DNA of 64,000 nucleotides from Alphaproteobacteria bacterium. GTDB lineage: Bacteria > Pseudomonadota > Alphaproteobacteria > Rhodobacterales > Rhodobacteraceae. The position numbers and the translations under genes were made by a program. The notes under the pieces were generated by a model, which worked only from the letters and a program-made list of their open reading frames with translations, searched no databases and was not told where the DNA came from. The stretch covers positions 27,757 through 91,756 of the forward strand of contig JAUILL010000013.1 of the NCBI GenBank assembly GCA_030433335.1, in the 5' to 3' direction. Shown here one piece after another: positions 26,540 through 35,714 of this stretch; position 1 is the stretch's first letter, and every line of letters begins with the position of its first letter.

Positions 26540-27449
26540 ATGCTTTGCCGAACAGCCGCTTCAAATGGCTCCACTGGCTCAATGCCATCCCCGTCAGGAT
26601 CAGTCCCAGCGCCACCAACAGCCCTGCTGGCAGAGCCTCTCCCAGCGCCACAGCGCCAAAGACCATCGACCAGAACGGCACCTGATAGTTGGTCAGGGAC
26701 ATAAAGGTCGAACCCGCGCTACGGATGACCAAAATTCGCAGCAGGTTCGCGCCCGCGGTTTGGATCAAACCCAAAGCCCCAAGCACCGCGATGGTCTGCG
26801 CGTCGGGCAGGGGTGGTGCTCCTTCGACCGCCCACGCAACAGGTAGGCCGACCAAAGCTGCGATGATCATTACGACTGCGGACATGGCATAGGGATCAAT
26901 CGGGGGACAATTCCGCGTTGTCACCGAACTCACCGCGTAACAGGCGGCCGCCGACAAGCACGCCAAACGGCCCCAGCCTTCGAGGTCAGAGCCGGAGGTC
27001 TGCAACAGCCCGTCTCCAAGCAGCACAAGTACCCCGCAAAAACCAACGACCAAGCCCAGCAGTTTCAGCGGCGTAATACGCTCGCCCACCGAAAAGAAAT
27101 GCGCTAGTGGCATCACCAGCAGCGGCACGCCCGCCATGGACACGCCTGCGGTAGCAGAGGTCACATGGGTCTGCCCCCAGCTCAGCAGGAAAAACGGCAC
27201 GACCGAACTGAAGAGCCCCACGACAACCAGATAGGGCCAGCGGTTCCGCTCATCATCAGCGGCATTGATCCGCCCGCCAAGGGCCCACCACACGCCGGTC
27301 AGCAAAAGCGCCGCAAAGAATAGCCGCGCCTCGGCCAGCCAGAACGGGGTGATCCCGCGTAGCGCAACCTCGATCCCCAGAAAGCTGGCCCCCCAGACGC
27401 AACCAAGGGTCAGTACCATGATCCAGCTTTTCAGGGTAACTTCGGGCAT
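26538..27449 (-). CDS. EamA/DMT family transporter
   Basis: A 303-aa inner-membrane protein with about ten transmembrane helices in two EamA repeats; the second half carries the typical GVLVLLGDG and ALGEALPAGLLVALGLILTG segments. Family members export amino acids and metabolites; the substrate here is unknown. An in-frame extension to 27533 would run through the ilvC terminator hairpin, so I use the ATG at 27449 (MPEVTLKSW). It is downstream of ilvC but separated by that strong terminator, so probably has its own promoter. An export role for branched-chain amino acids is possible but only by proximity. Confidence 0.85.
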   Translation of the reverse strand: MPEVTLKSWIMVLTLGCVWGASFLGIEVALRGITPFWLAEARLFFAALLLTGVWWALGGRINAADDERNRWPYLVVVGLFSSVVPFFLLSWGQTHVTSATAGVSMAGVPLLVMPLAHFFSVGERITPLKLLGLVVGFCGVLVLLGDGLLQTSGSDLEGWGRLACLSAAACYAVSSVTTRNCPPIDPYAMSAVVMIIAALVGLPVAWAVEGAPPLPDAQTIAVLGALGLIQTAGANLLRILVIRSAGSTFMSLTNYQVPFWSMVFGAVALGEALPAGLLVALGLILTGMALSQWSHLKRLFGKA

Positions 27450-27461
27450 TTCGCGACCTGC

Positions 27462-27499
27462 AAAAGAAAAAGGCTCCGACCGCAACGGATCGGAGCCTT
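27462..27499 (-). terminator. intrinsic terminator of ilvC
   Basis: On the minus strand a 10-bp perfect stem AAGGCTCCGA / TCGGAGCCTT with a 10-nt loop runs into TTTTTCTTTT. It lies 64 nt after the ilvC stop. Confidence 0.9.
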
Positions 27500-27562
27500 T
27501 AGATGAGGTGGTGGCCGCCTTGTCAACGGCCACCGGCCAGCGGGAAAACCGCTGTTGCCGAA

Positions 27563-28717
<1,155 letters not shown>

Positions 28718-28719
28718 TC

Positions 28720-29175
28720 ATGCTCGACGACACCGATAGACGCATTCTGCGCCTTTTTCAGGCAGACCCGTCCATTTCCACGGCAGACCTGGCGGAAAGG
28801 GCAGGGGTCAGTGCAGGGGCCTGTTGGCGAAGGCTTGAAAAATTGCGCAGCACCGGAGTGGTCAAGGGCGTCGAGGCTGTGATCGACTGGCGTGCCTTAG
28901 GCTACGAGGTCGAGGTGTCTCTACGCGTGGTTCTGGACAAAACCGTCCCCCGCGCGTTCGAGGATTTCAGCGCCGCCGCCCGCGAGGTGCCAGAGGTGCT
29001 GGAGATCCAGAGCTTCCTAGGCCGCGTCGACCTGCGCCTGTCCCTGATCGCACGCGATATGCCCCATTACCAGCAGCTCTACCGCGACCGCATCCTGACC
29101 CTGCCACATATCGTGGACATCGAAGCCCTGATGCACGTCGCCCGTATCCAGAGCCAAGGAACCTTACCGATATGA
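28720..29175 (+). CDS. Lrp/AsnC family transcriptional regulator (first of a pair)
   Basis: A 151-aa regulator with an N-terminal winged HTH (LDDTDRRILRLFQADPSI, then AGVSAGACWRRLEKL) and a C-terminal RAM (Lrp sensor) domain ending in IVDIEALMHVARI. Start at the ATG at 28720 gives the classic Lrp N-terminus; an upstream in-frame extension adds 36 residues with no family match. It is divergent from ilvC across 134 nt and overlaps the second Lrp gene by 4 nt. Amino-acid-responsive control of ilvC is an attractive guess, not shown. Confidence 0.9.
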   Translation: MLDDTDRRILRLFQADPSISTADLAERAGVSAGACWRRLEKLRSTGVVKGVEAVIDWRALGYEVEVSLRVVLDKTVPRAFEDFSAAAREVPEVLEIQSFLGRVDLRLSLIARDMPHYQQLYRDRILTLPHIVDIEALMHVARIQSQGTLPI

Positions 29176-29633
29176 TTGACCTTGATGATCTGGATCTGAA
29201 AATCCTGCACGCCCTGTCCCAAGACGCGACCCTCAGTGCAGGGGCCATCGGACGCCGCTTTGGCCTGTCCCAACCCGCGGCGTGGCGGCGGGTTAAACGC
29301 CTATGGTCCGAGGGCGCTTTGTCCCATCGCCGTCTGGTATTGGATCACGAGGCTCTGGGGTTCGGCGTGACCGTCTTTCTTGGCGTAAAGCTCGCCACCA
29401 AAGGCCGCGTCAGCCTCGAGGATTTCGAGCGCGCCGTAACCGCTGTGCCAGAGGTGCAGACGGTCGAGCATATCCTCGGGGTCTATGATTATCGTCTGCG
29501 GATCGTGGCGCGGGATATCAGCGACTTTGAACGGGTGCTGCGCCGGCGGATCATGGCGCTCCCGGGGGTTGGCGACGTCGAGGCCAACGTCCTGCTCAGC
29601 GAAGAACGTCTGCCCGGACCGCTCGGCGGATAG
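29172..29633 (+). CDS. Lrp/AsnC family transcriptional regulator (second of a pair)
   Basis: A 153-aa paralogue of the preceding gene, with the same layout: LDDLDLKILHALSQDATL, HTH FGLSQPAAWRRVKRL and a RAM domain (VQTVEHILGVYDYRLRIVA). Its ATG overlaps the first gene's TGA, so the two proteins should be made together and may form heteromers. It is followed by an inverted pair of the GAGTATTT motif, then a divergent-function aminotransferase gene. Lrp-family proteins usually multimerise as octamers or dimers of dimers and respond to amino acids. Confidence 0.9.
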   Translation: MIDLDDLDLKILHALSQDATLSAGAIGRRFGLSQPAAWRRVKRLWSEGALSHRRLVLDHEALGFGVTVFLGVKLATKGRVSLEDFERAVTAVPEVQTVEHILGVYDYRLRIVARDISDFERVLRRRIMALPGVGDVEANVLLSEERLPGPLGG

Positions 29634-29644
29634 GCCCCGACAGT

Positions 29645-29697
29645 GAGTATTTAAGACAAAGCAGAAAGGGCAGGTTTCTTTTTGTTGAAAATACTCA
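29645..29697. repeat. inverted pair of the GAGTATTT motif (copies 4 and 5)
   Basis: GAGTATTTAAGACAAAG (plus, from 29645) faces GAGTATTTTCAACAAAAAG (minus, from 29697). The ends TGAGTATTT and AAATACTCA are perfect inverted repeats and could fold into a long imperfect hairpin after the second Lrp gene. Confidence 0.55.
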
Positions 29698-29821
29698 TGG
29701 CTCAAGGTCATTACCCGCGCAGGCTCTGAAATTGCACACCACTGCATGCAAAAGTATTCCTCGCCACTCCTTGGACAGGCCGCTACTGATTTGATCAGAA
29801 GTTTTCGAGAAGGAGAGAGCC

Positions 29822-30946
29822 GTGGCTTTGCTTGATAGTGTTGATCCAAATGGTCTGGACGAGTTTTCGGTCGTCTTCACGGACCGGTCGCTGAACCATA
29901 TGTCTGCGGCCTTTCAAGGCGTGATGCGCGACATCTCTTCGATGCTCAAAGAAGTGTACAAGGCGGACGGCGTAGCCATTGTGCCCGGCGGCGGCACTTA
30001 TGGGATGGAAGCGGTTGCGCGCCAGTTCGCCAAGGGCTCAAAGGTTCTGGTGGTGCGCAATGGCTGGTTCTCTTTCCGTTGGAGCCAGATCGTGGACGCG
30101 GGTAATCTGGCAACAGAGACCATCGTCATGAAGGCCCGCCAGCAAGGCAATGAAACGACTGCGCCTTTTGCTCCTGCACCGATTGACCAAGTTGTCGCGA
30201 AAATCCGCGAAGAGAAGCCCGATGTGGTTTTTGCCCCGCATGTGGAAACCTCGGCCGGTGTGATCCTGCCGGACAGCTACATCAAGGCTCTGGCCGAAGC
30301 GGCGCACGAAGTTGGCGCGCTGATGGTTCTGGATTGCATCGCCAGCGGGTGCATCTGGGTCGATATGAAAGCGACCGGTGTGGATGTGCTGATCTCTGCC
30401 CCGCAGAAGGGATGGTCTTCGACCCCCTCGGCCGGTCTGGTTATGCTGGGGGAGCGGGCGATCAAGCGGCTTGAGACGACCCAGTCCGACAGCTTTGCCG
30501 TGGACCTGAAGAAGTGGTTCCAGATCATGCAGGCCTACGAAAACGGCGGTCATGCTTATCACGCGACCATGCCGACGGATTCGCTGCGGGCCTTCCGCGA
30601 TACCATGGCCGAAACCCGCGCCTATGGCTTCGAGCGCCTGCGCGAGGCGCAGTGGGCGCTGGGGAATGGTGCGCGCGAGTTGCTGGCCAAGCGGGGGATC
30701 AAATCCGTCGCGGCTGAGGGCTTTGGCGCGCCGGGTGTGGTGGTCAGCTACACCGACAACCCCGAAGTCCAGTCGGGCCGCGCCTTTGCCGCCAACGGCA
30801 CCCAGATCGCTGCGGGTGTGCCGTTGCAGTGCGACGAGCCGCAGGGGTTCTCGACCTTCCGTCTGGGGCTGTTCGGTCTGGACAAGCTGTATGATGTGCC
30901 CGCGACGATCGACCGTCTGACACGGGCATTGGACGCGGCGCTGTAA
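29822..30946 (+). CDS. class V aminotransferase (alanine/serine-glyoxylate type)
   Basis: PLP-dependent aminotransferase of 374 aa. The PLP lysine is K196 in ISAPQKGWSS, with the upstream aspartate in MVLDCIAS, and a glycine-rich phosphate region PGGGTYGME. The fold and motif set are of the alanine-glyoxylate/serine-glyoxylate/aspartate-type group. The GTG start at 29822 follows AAGGAGAG. It is downstream of two Lrp-type regulators with a 188-nt gap that should hold its own promoter. The exact amino donor cannot be read from sequence. Confidence 0.85.
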   Translation: MALLDSVDPNGLDEFSVVFTDRSLNHMSAAFQGVMRDISSMLKEVYKADGVAIVPGGGTYGMEAVARQFAKGSKVLVVRNGWFSFRWSQIVDAGNLATETIVMKARQQGNETTAPFAPAPIDQVVAKIREEKPDVVFAPHVETSAGVILPDSYIKALAEAAHEVGALMVLDCIASGCIWVDMKATGVDVLISAPQKGWSSTPSAGLVMLGERAIKRLETTQSDSFAVDLKKWFQIMQAYENGGHAYHATMPTDSLRAFRDTMAETRAYGFERLREAQWALGNGARELLAKRGIKSVAAEGFGAPGVVVSYTDNPEVQSGRAFAANGTQIAAGVPLQCDEPQGFSTFRLGLFGLDKLYDVPATIDRLTRALDAAL

Positions 30947-30964
30947 AGGCGCTGCGCTGGGGGT

Positions 30965-32167
30965 TTAGCGCATGCCGAGTCCCAATTGCATCAGCGTCTT
31001 GCGCACGGGCGCCAGAGAATAGAGCGCGTTCAGCCCCGCGGCGCGCAGGTCGCGCAGGGGCTGGGCCGACAGTTGTGATGTGCGGTTCAGCAGATCGATG
31101 CCGGTGACGCGGGCCAGCACCTCTGGGTGGCGGCGGCGGTGATAGCGTTGCAGCATCTCGGGTGCGCCGATATTGTCAGGGTCGGCCTTGGCCAGATCCA
31201 GCAGGCAGCGCTGATCGGCCAGCGACATGTTCAGACCTTGGGCGCCGATGGGAGGCACGACGTGGGCTGCCTCGGCCACCAGCGCGGTGCGGGCGCCGTA
31301 CATGGTGTCGGCCCACTGGCTGATGATCGGCCACACGGTCCGGCGCGAGGCTAGCGTGAGCGGGCCAAGGATCTGGCAGGAGCGTTCGTTCATGGCCGCC
31401 TCGAACTCGGGTTCGGGCAGGGCCATCAGGCGCATGGCCTCGGGGCCATCCTCCATCCACACAACCGCAGAGCTGGGGCGACCCTGATAATCGGGCAGGG
31501 GCACCAAGGTGAACGGCCCGCCAGAGCGATGAATTTCGGTCGAGACATTCTCGTGCGGCAGGGGGTGGGTGACCGCAAAGGCCAGCGCCTTTTGCCCGTA
31601 GGTACGGGTTTTCACGGGGATGTTCAGAGCCTTGCGCACGGGCGAGTTGCGGCCATCGGCGGCGACCAGCAGGCGGCACTGGGCCACGGTGCCATCGCTC
31701 AGCCGCACGCGGGCGTGGTCGGTGCGGGCCAGAACGCCAGCGGTGCCGACGCCTGGGCGGAAGGTTACAGTCTCCATCCCCTGCAAATGCGCGACCAGTT
31801 CGCGGCGCAAGAGCCAGTTGGGCAGGTTCCACCCGAAGGGCTGATCGGAAATCTCGGAGGCGACGAAATCCTTGGTCACGCGGGGCTCGGCCACTTCGCC
31901 GCCCGCGTCGATGATCCGCATGATGTCCAGCGGCATCGCTTCGGCATCCAGACGCGCCCACAGACCGGCTTCCTCTAGCAGCAGGCGACCGGGTTGCAGG
32001 ATCGCCGTGGTCCGCAGGTCGGACCCTTCGGCATCGCGTTCGGTGACGGGGGGCTGTGGGTCCACACATAGAACGGTGAAGCCCGCTGATCCGAAGGCCG
32101 CCGCGGCGCTCAGGCCGGCAACGCCGCCTCCAGATACGATGATGTCATAGCTTTGGAATGTCGTCAT
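30965..32167 (-). CDS. UbiH/COQ6-type FAD-dependent monooxygenase
   Basis: A 400-aa flavoprotein of the UbiH/UbiF/VisC family, which hydroxylates the ubiquinone ring. It has the N-terminal FAD dinucleotide motif GGGVAGLSAAAAFGSAG, the ADGRNSPVRK motif, and a second FAD motif AEAAHVVPPIGAQGLNMSLAD in which the usual GD before AAH is AE. The ATG at 32167 follows AGGAGAG. The AE change is something I recall from Roseobacter relatives and may not matter. Which ring position it modifies is unknown. Confidence 0.85.
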   Translation of the reverse strand: MTTFQSYDIIVSGGGVAGLSAAAAFGSAGFTVLCVDPQPPVTERDAEGSDLRTTAILQPGRLLLEEAGLWARLDAEAMPLDIMRIIDAGGEVAEPRVTKDFVASEISDQPFGWNLPNWLLRRELVAHLQGMETVTFRPGVGTAGVLARTDHARVRLSDGTVAQCRLLVAADGRNSPVRKALNIPVKTRTYGQKALAFAVTHPLPHENVSTEIHRSGGPFTLVPLPDYQGRPSSAVVWMEDGPEAMRLMALPEPEFEAAMNERSCQILGPLTLASRRTVWPIISQWADTMYGARTALVAEAAHVVPPIGAQGLNMSLADQRCLLDLAKADPDNIGAPEMLQRYHRRRHPEVLARVTGIDLLNRTSQLSAQPLRDLRAAGLNALYSLAPVRKTLMQLGLGMR

Positions 32168-32225
32168 GGGATCTCTCCTTGGCCCATGACATAGGGCGTT
32201 TCCGCCCGAAGGTCCAAGCGACAGT

Positions 32226-32477
32226 TTATCCGCGCGTGATCAGCAGCAGGATCACCCACATCACGGGCACAAACGCGACCGCAGGCAGGTAGAGCGCGGG
32301 GATGCCCCATGTCATCACGGCCGCCGCCCACAGGCTCAGGAGTGCGACGAGAAGATACCAGATGTTGTCTTTGTCGCCGTGGAGCAGGTCCTTGGCAATC
32401 CAGCCGACTACGGGAATCGACAGGATGATGCGCATCAGAACGCCGGGCTGGGAAGGGGTGCTGGTGATGTCAGCCAT
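32226..32477 (-). CDS. small conserved-looking membrane protein
   Basis: An 83-aa protein with an amphipathic N-terminal part (VLMRIILSIPVVGWIAKDLLHGD) and two hydrophobic helices near residues 41-60 and 62-80. I know of no assigned function. It lies between the UbiH-type gene and the HAD phosphatase, 58 nt upstream of the former on the same strand, so the two may be co-transcribed. The composition and the exact hydrophobic spacing argue for a real gene. Confidence 0.65.
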   Translation of the reverse strand: MADITSTPSQPGVLMRIILSIPVVGWIAKDLLHGDKDNIWYLLVALLSLWAAAVMTWGIPALYLPAVAFVPVMWVILLLITRG

Positions 32478-32563
32478 GTTAAGGAGTCCTTCGGATAAAT
32501 TATTTGGACCCTACGTATGTTTTCCAAAACCGGTGCGCGATTGTCCTCTTTGACGCAGTGCGA

Positions 32564-33208
32564 CTATTTGAGCCGCGACAAAAAGTCAGTCAGATCAATG
32601 GTGTGGTGATGGATGTGATCGGCGGTATGGGGTTCGGGCGCAACGTGGACTGTGCGCATCCCGATCGCATGGGGGACAGCCAAATTGCGCGGGTCATCCT
32701 CGAACATGGCGGCGGTGGTCGGGGACAGGTTGTCCTTGGCGAACACCGCTTCAAAGGCCGCAGCCTCTGGTTTCGGACGGTAATTTGCGTGCTCGATCCC
32801 GTAGACCGCGTCAAACAGCCCGTTTAGCCCGCGCGCCTGCAACACCTTCTCGGCATAGTGGGCAGAGCCATTGGTATAGACAATCTTGCGCCCTGGCAGG
32901 CCGCGAATGTGGGCCGCGAGCGCCTCGTCCGGTTCGAGCACGGTAAAGTCGATATCGTGCACGTGGTCCAGAAACGGATCCGGTTCGATGCTGTATTCGG
33001 CCATCAGGCCCGCGAGCGTGGTGCCATGGAGCGCCCAATAGGTCTTACGTAGGCGATCCGCCTCGTCCCGCGATACACCGAGCGTGCCCATAACGTAATC
33101 GACCATCCGCTTCTCGATCTGGTCGAAAAGACGGAAATGCGGGGGATACAGGGTGTTGTCGAGGTCGAACACCCAAGTATCGACATGGTTGAAATCCTGA
33201 CGTGGCAT
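32564..33208 (-). CDS. pyrimidine 5'-nucleotidase (HAD superfamily)
   Basis: A 214-aa HAD phosphatase of the SDT1/PPM1 group that dephosphorylates UMP/CMP-like nucleotides. Motif I is VFDLDNTLYPP (catalytic Asp and the +2 Asp), motif II is IVYTNGSAHYAEK, motif III lysine is in YRPKPEAAAFEAV, and motif IV is MFEDDPRNL. The NTLYP variation separates pyrimidine nucleotidases from other HADs. The gene is flanked by a small membrane protein gene and a divergent GntR gene. Confidence 0.88.
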   Translation of the reverse strand: MPRQDFNHVDTWVFDLDNTLYPPHFRLFDQIEKRMVDYVMGTLGVSRDEADRLRKTYWALHGTTLAGLMAEYSIEPDPFLDHVHDIDFTVLEPDEALAAHIRGLPGRKIVYTNGSAHYAEKVLQARGLNGLFDAVYGIEHANYRPKPEAAAFEAVFAKDNLSPTTAAMFEDDPRNLAVPHAIGMRTVHVAPEPHTADHIHHHTIDLTDFLSRLK

Positions 33209-33323
33209 GGCTTTTCCCTAGCCGATCTGCGGCGCTTTGCCCATAACCTAGTGAACACAGTGGGTTGATCCGCATGGGCGCGCTAGCATAGGTTGGCGCA
33301 TTGAGTTGTAAGGGGGGCTGCAG

Positions 33324-33974
33324 GTGGCAGAGGACAAGAACCAGAACAAGGACGCCTATACGCTGATTCTGGATGCGATCGACACGGGTGTGTACCGTCC
33401 GGGCGACCGTCTTGTCGAAAGCGAACTTGCAGAACGTTTCGGCGTGTCGCGGACCCCGATCCGCGAGGCGTTGCAGCGTCTGGAGACCCAATCCCTGCTG
33501 ACCCGTGACGGGCGCTCGATGATCGTGGCGTCTTTGGATCACAACCAGCTGGCCGAATTGTATGTGGTTCGGTCAGAGCTGGAGGCCTTGGCCGCGCGTC
33601 TCGCGGCCCGTCATGCGACAGAAGAAGAGATTCGTGTTCTGCAGGATATGGTCGAGGCAGACCGCGCATTGATCGGAAATCCGGCAGCACTGGCGCGGGC
33701 CAACCGGCGCTTTCACCGTCAGGTGCATTTGGCGTCCCATAACCGCTACTTGTTCCAGCAGCTTGATCTGGTCTACCGGACTATGGCGCTTATGGCGACG
33801 ACCTCTCTGGCGGCTGAGGGGCGGTCAGAAATTGCGATCAAAGAGCATGATCAGATCGTCAGCGCGATTGCTGCGGGTGACGGTGATGCCGCCTACGCAG
33901 CGCTCAAATCCCATATTTCCAAAGCGTTTGTGACCCGCCTGAAGTCAGACGCAGCGGCGGCTGAAAAGGGCTAA
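33324..33974 (+). CDS. GntR family transcriptional regulator (FadR/FCD subfamily)
   Basis: A 216-aa regulator with a GTG start after a GGGGGG-rich ribosome site. The N-terminal winged HTH reads LVESELAERFGVSRTPIREALQRL and the C-terminal FCD ligand domain has the metal-binding pattern with N-x-x-F-H (ANRRFHRQVH) and KEHDQIVSAI. FCD regulators respond to organic acids. Its stop overlaps the stop of the convergent glycosyltransferase gene by 4 nt. Target genes unknown. Confidence 0.9.
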   Translation: MAEDKNQNKDAYTLILDAIDTGVYRPGDRLVESELAERFGVSRTPIREALQRLETQSLLTRDGRSMIVASLDHNQLAELYVVRSELEALAARLAARHATEEEIRVLQDMVEADRALIGNPAALARANRRFHRQVHLASHNRYLFQQLDLVYRTMALMATTSLAAEGRSEIAIKEHDQIVSAIAAGDGDAAYAALKSHISKAFVTRLKSDAAAAEKG

Positions 33975-35641
33975 ACCTCTTCGTCTGAAAACCCGTGGGC
34001 TGTCTTGTCCCAATAAAATGGCTTTAGCGCGAGTTCATAGGCGGCTTTGAAAGCCGCTGCTGTCGCGAGCGGGAAGTACAGCGGCATGAACACAGCCCAT
34101 GGCATCAGATGGCGAAGATGAGGCTTGGACACCGCGATCAATGAAGCGGACAGGTTGATGACCTCGCAGAGGATGAAGGTGTAGATCAGTGTCCATGTTG
34201 CGGTGTGGTCCAGAGCGCCAAGCATCGGATGTGTGAAGCCAAAAGGCAGCAGCCAAAAGGACCATAGCAGCGGTGCCAACAGAAACTGGCTGATCGAAGC
34301 CAGAAAGAAAATCTGAAAACCCACGAACTGGCGCATACCGAGCTCTTTCCATAGGCGGAACGGGCGACGCATATGGACCAGATATGTCACCATGTAGCCC
34401 TTGATCCAACGAGACCGTTGCTTGATCCATGGCCATGTGTGGCAGTTCGCTTCCTCCATTGTGGTGGTCGGAACCAATTCGGTGCGCCATCCGTGGCGGG
34501 CGAGTCGGATGCCCAGATCTGCGTCTTCGGTCACATTATGCGCGTCCCAAGCGCCGATCTCGTCCAGTGCATGACGCCGCACAAAGAGTGTCGTGCCCCC
34601 CAAGGGAACCGCGAGTCGCAAAGCAGAGAGGCCGGGCAGGATAAGCCGGAACCACGCGGCATATTCTGTGGTAAAGCATCGCGCGAGCCAGTTGTCGCGC
34701 GGATTGTAGTAGTCGAGGCAACCTTGAAGGCAGACAACTTCTGGCGGCGCGGCTTCGAATGCTGCGGTGATCTTGAGAAGCTGGTCGGCTTCGGGGGCAT
34801 CTTCGGCGTCGTAGATGCCAACTATGTCGCCACGGCAAAAATCCAAGGCATAGTTTAGCGCCCGTGGTTTTGTTTTTGGGTGACCGTCCGGTACAACGAT
34901 AACGCGATAGCCTTGGGGCAAGGGCTGCGCAGAGGCGATTGCATTCCGAGTTTCGTCATCGTTTTCTTCGACCACGAAAAGGACGTCCAACTTCTCGCGC
35001 GGGTAATCCAGACGCTTCATGCGTCGGACAAGGCGTGCCGCAATGCGCTCTTCCTTGTGCAGTGGGACCATTATGGACACCACGGGCAAGTCGTTGAGGG
35101 GCAAAGGCGCTTGCTTGCCCAAACGGCGCGGCGATACAAGCGTGGCGGTCACACAGAACGCTTTGAGCATGGTGACGCAGATTAGGGTAAAGATGCACCA
35201 TGCGGTCACTACCAACGCGGCGGTCGACGGCCATGTCAGCGCGAACGTAATTCCTGAAATCGTAAGCAGGGGCATTTGCAGCCGGTTTCGCGGCGAGAGT
35301 TTCGCCAAGCGGCGGCAACTGAGTTCGTCGGGGACTCGTGTTTCGGCACGCCTTGCGAGCGATTCGCCAAGTGTCTGATGCTGCAGGGCCTCGATCTCGG
35401 CGGCGGGGGTGGTGACAAAGCTGATTGGGCCTGCGTCCTGAAGTTTATTCTTCAGGGAAGGGATGCTTTGAGGCGACTCAACCGCGATTAACCCCGGTAC
35501 ATTCAAAGGGATTGCGCGACATCGAACCCATTCTTCGGGAGCAAGCAGTTCGCAGATCGAAGCTGATGTTTTCGCAGGGAAATTTGGGGCGGGCACCTTT
35601 TGGTAAAGGGTCGCGGCAGTCTGTGCAAAGTGCTCGGACAT
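33971..35641 (-). CDS. membrane glycosyltransferase family 2 protein
   Basis: A 556-aa processive-type glycosyltransferase. After an N-terminal region of about 140 residues and two helices come the GT2 core motifs: VVSIMVPLHKEERIA, VVEENDDET, the DxD motif in GIYDAEDAPE, the TED catalytic base in HNVTEDADLG, and the acceptor motif QRSRW. Several C-terminal helices follow. The product is a polysaccharide of unknown type; no bcs-type genes flank it. I start at the ATG at 35641 (MSEHFAQ). Its Shine-Dalgarno lies inside the carA terminator hairpin; an ATG at 35674 in the hairpin is the alternative start. Confidence 0.85.
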   Translation of the reverse strand: MSEHFAQTAATLYQKVPAPNFPAKTSASICELLAPEEWVRCRAIPLNVPGLIAVESPQSIPSLKNKLQDAGPISFVTTPAAEIEALQHQTLGESLARRAETRVPDELSCRRLAKLSPRNRLQMPLLTISGITFALTWPSTAALVVTAWCIFTLICVTMLKAFCVTATLVSPRRLGKQAPLPLNDLPVVSIMVPLHKEERIAARLVRRMKRLDYPREKLDVLFVVEENDDETRNAIASAQPLPQGYRVIVVPDGHPKTKPRALNYALDFCRGDIVGIYDAEDAPEADQLLKITAAFEAAPPEVVCLQGCLDYYNPRDNWLARCFTTEYAAWFRLILPGLSALRLAVPLGGTTLFVRRHALDEIGAWDAHNVTEDADLGIRLARHGWRTELVPTTTMEEANCHTWPWIKQRSRWIKGYMVTYLVHMRRPFRLWKELGMRQFVGFQIFFLASISQFLLAPLLWSFWLLPFGFTHPMLGALDHTATWTLIYTFILCEVINLSASLIAVSKPHLRHLMPWAVFMPLYFPLATAAAFKAAYELALKPFYWDKTAHGFSDEEV

Positions 35642-35645
35642 AAAA

Positions 35646-35674
35646 ATGCTCTCCTCACCGGGTGAGAAGAGCAT
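35646..35674 (-). terminator. carA terminator whose hairpin contains the next gene's ribosome site
   Basis: On the minus strand ATGCTCT pairs with AGAGCAT, extended inwards by five pairs and a G-U to a 13-bp stem with a 3-nt loop, then TTTTT. The 3' arm holds GAGGAGAG, the Shine-Dalgarno of the glycosyltransferase gene starting at 35641. Confidence 0.75.
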
Positions 35675-35714
35675 GGCTTTATTTTCTTAATGGGCGGTTA
35701 ATCTGCCCATGTTT

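Noticed and set aside
27450..27533. N-terminal extension of the EamA transporter
   Set aside because: It reads through the ilvC terminator hairpin and its residues do not fit a membrane protein start.
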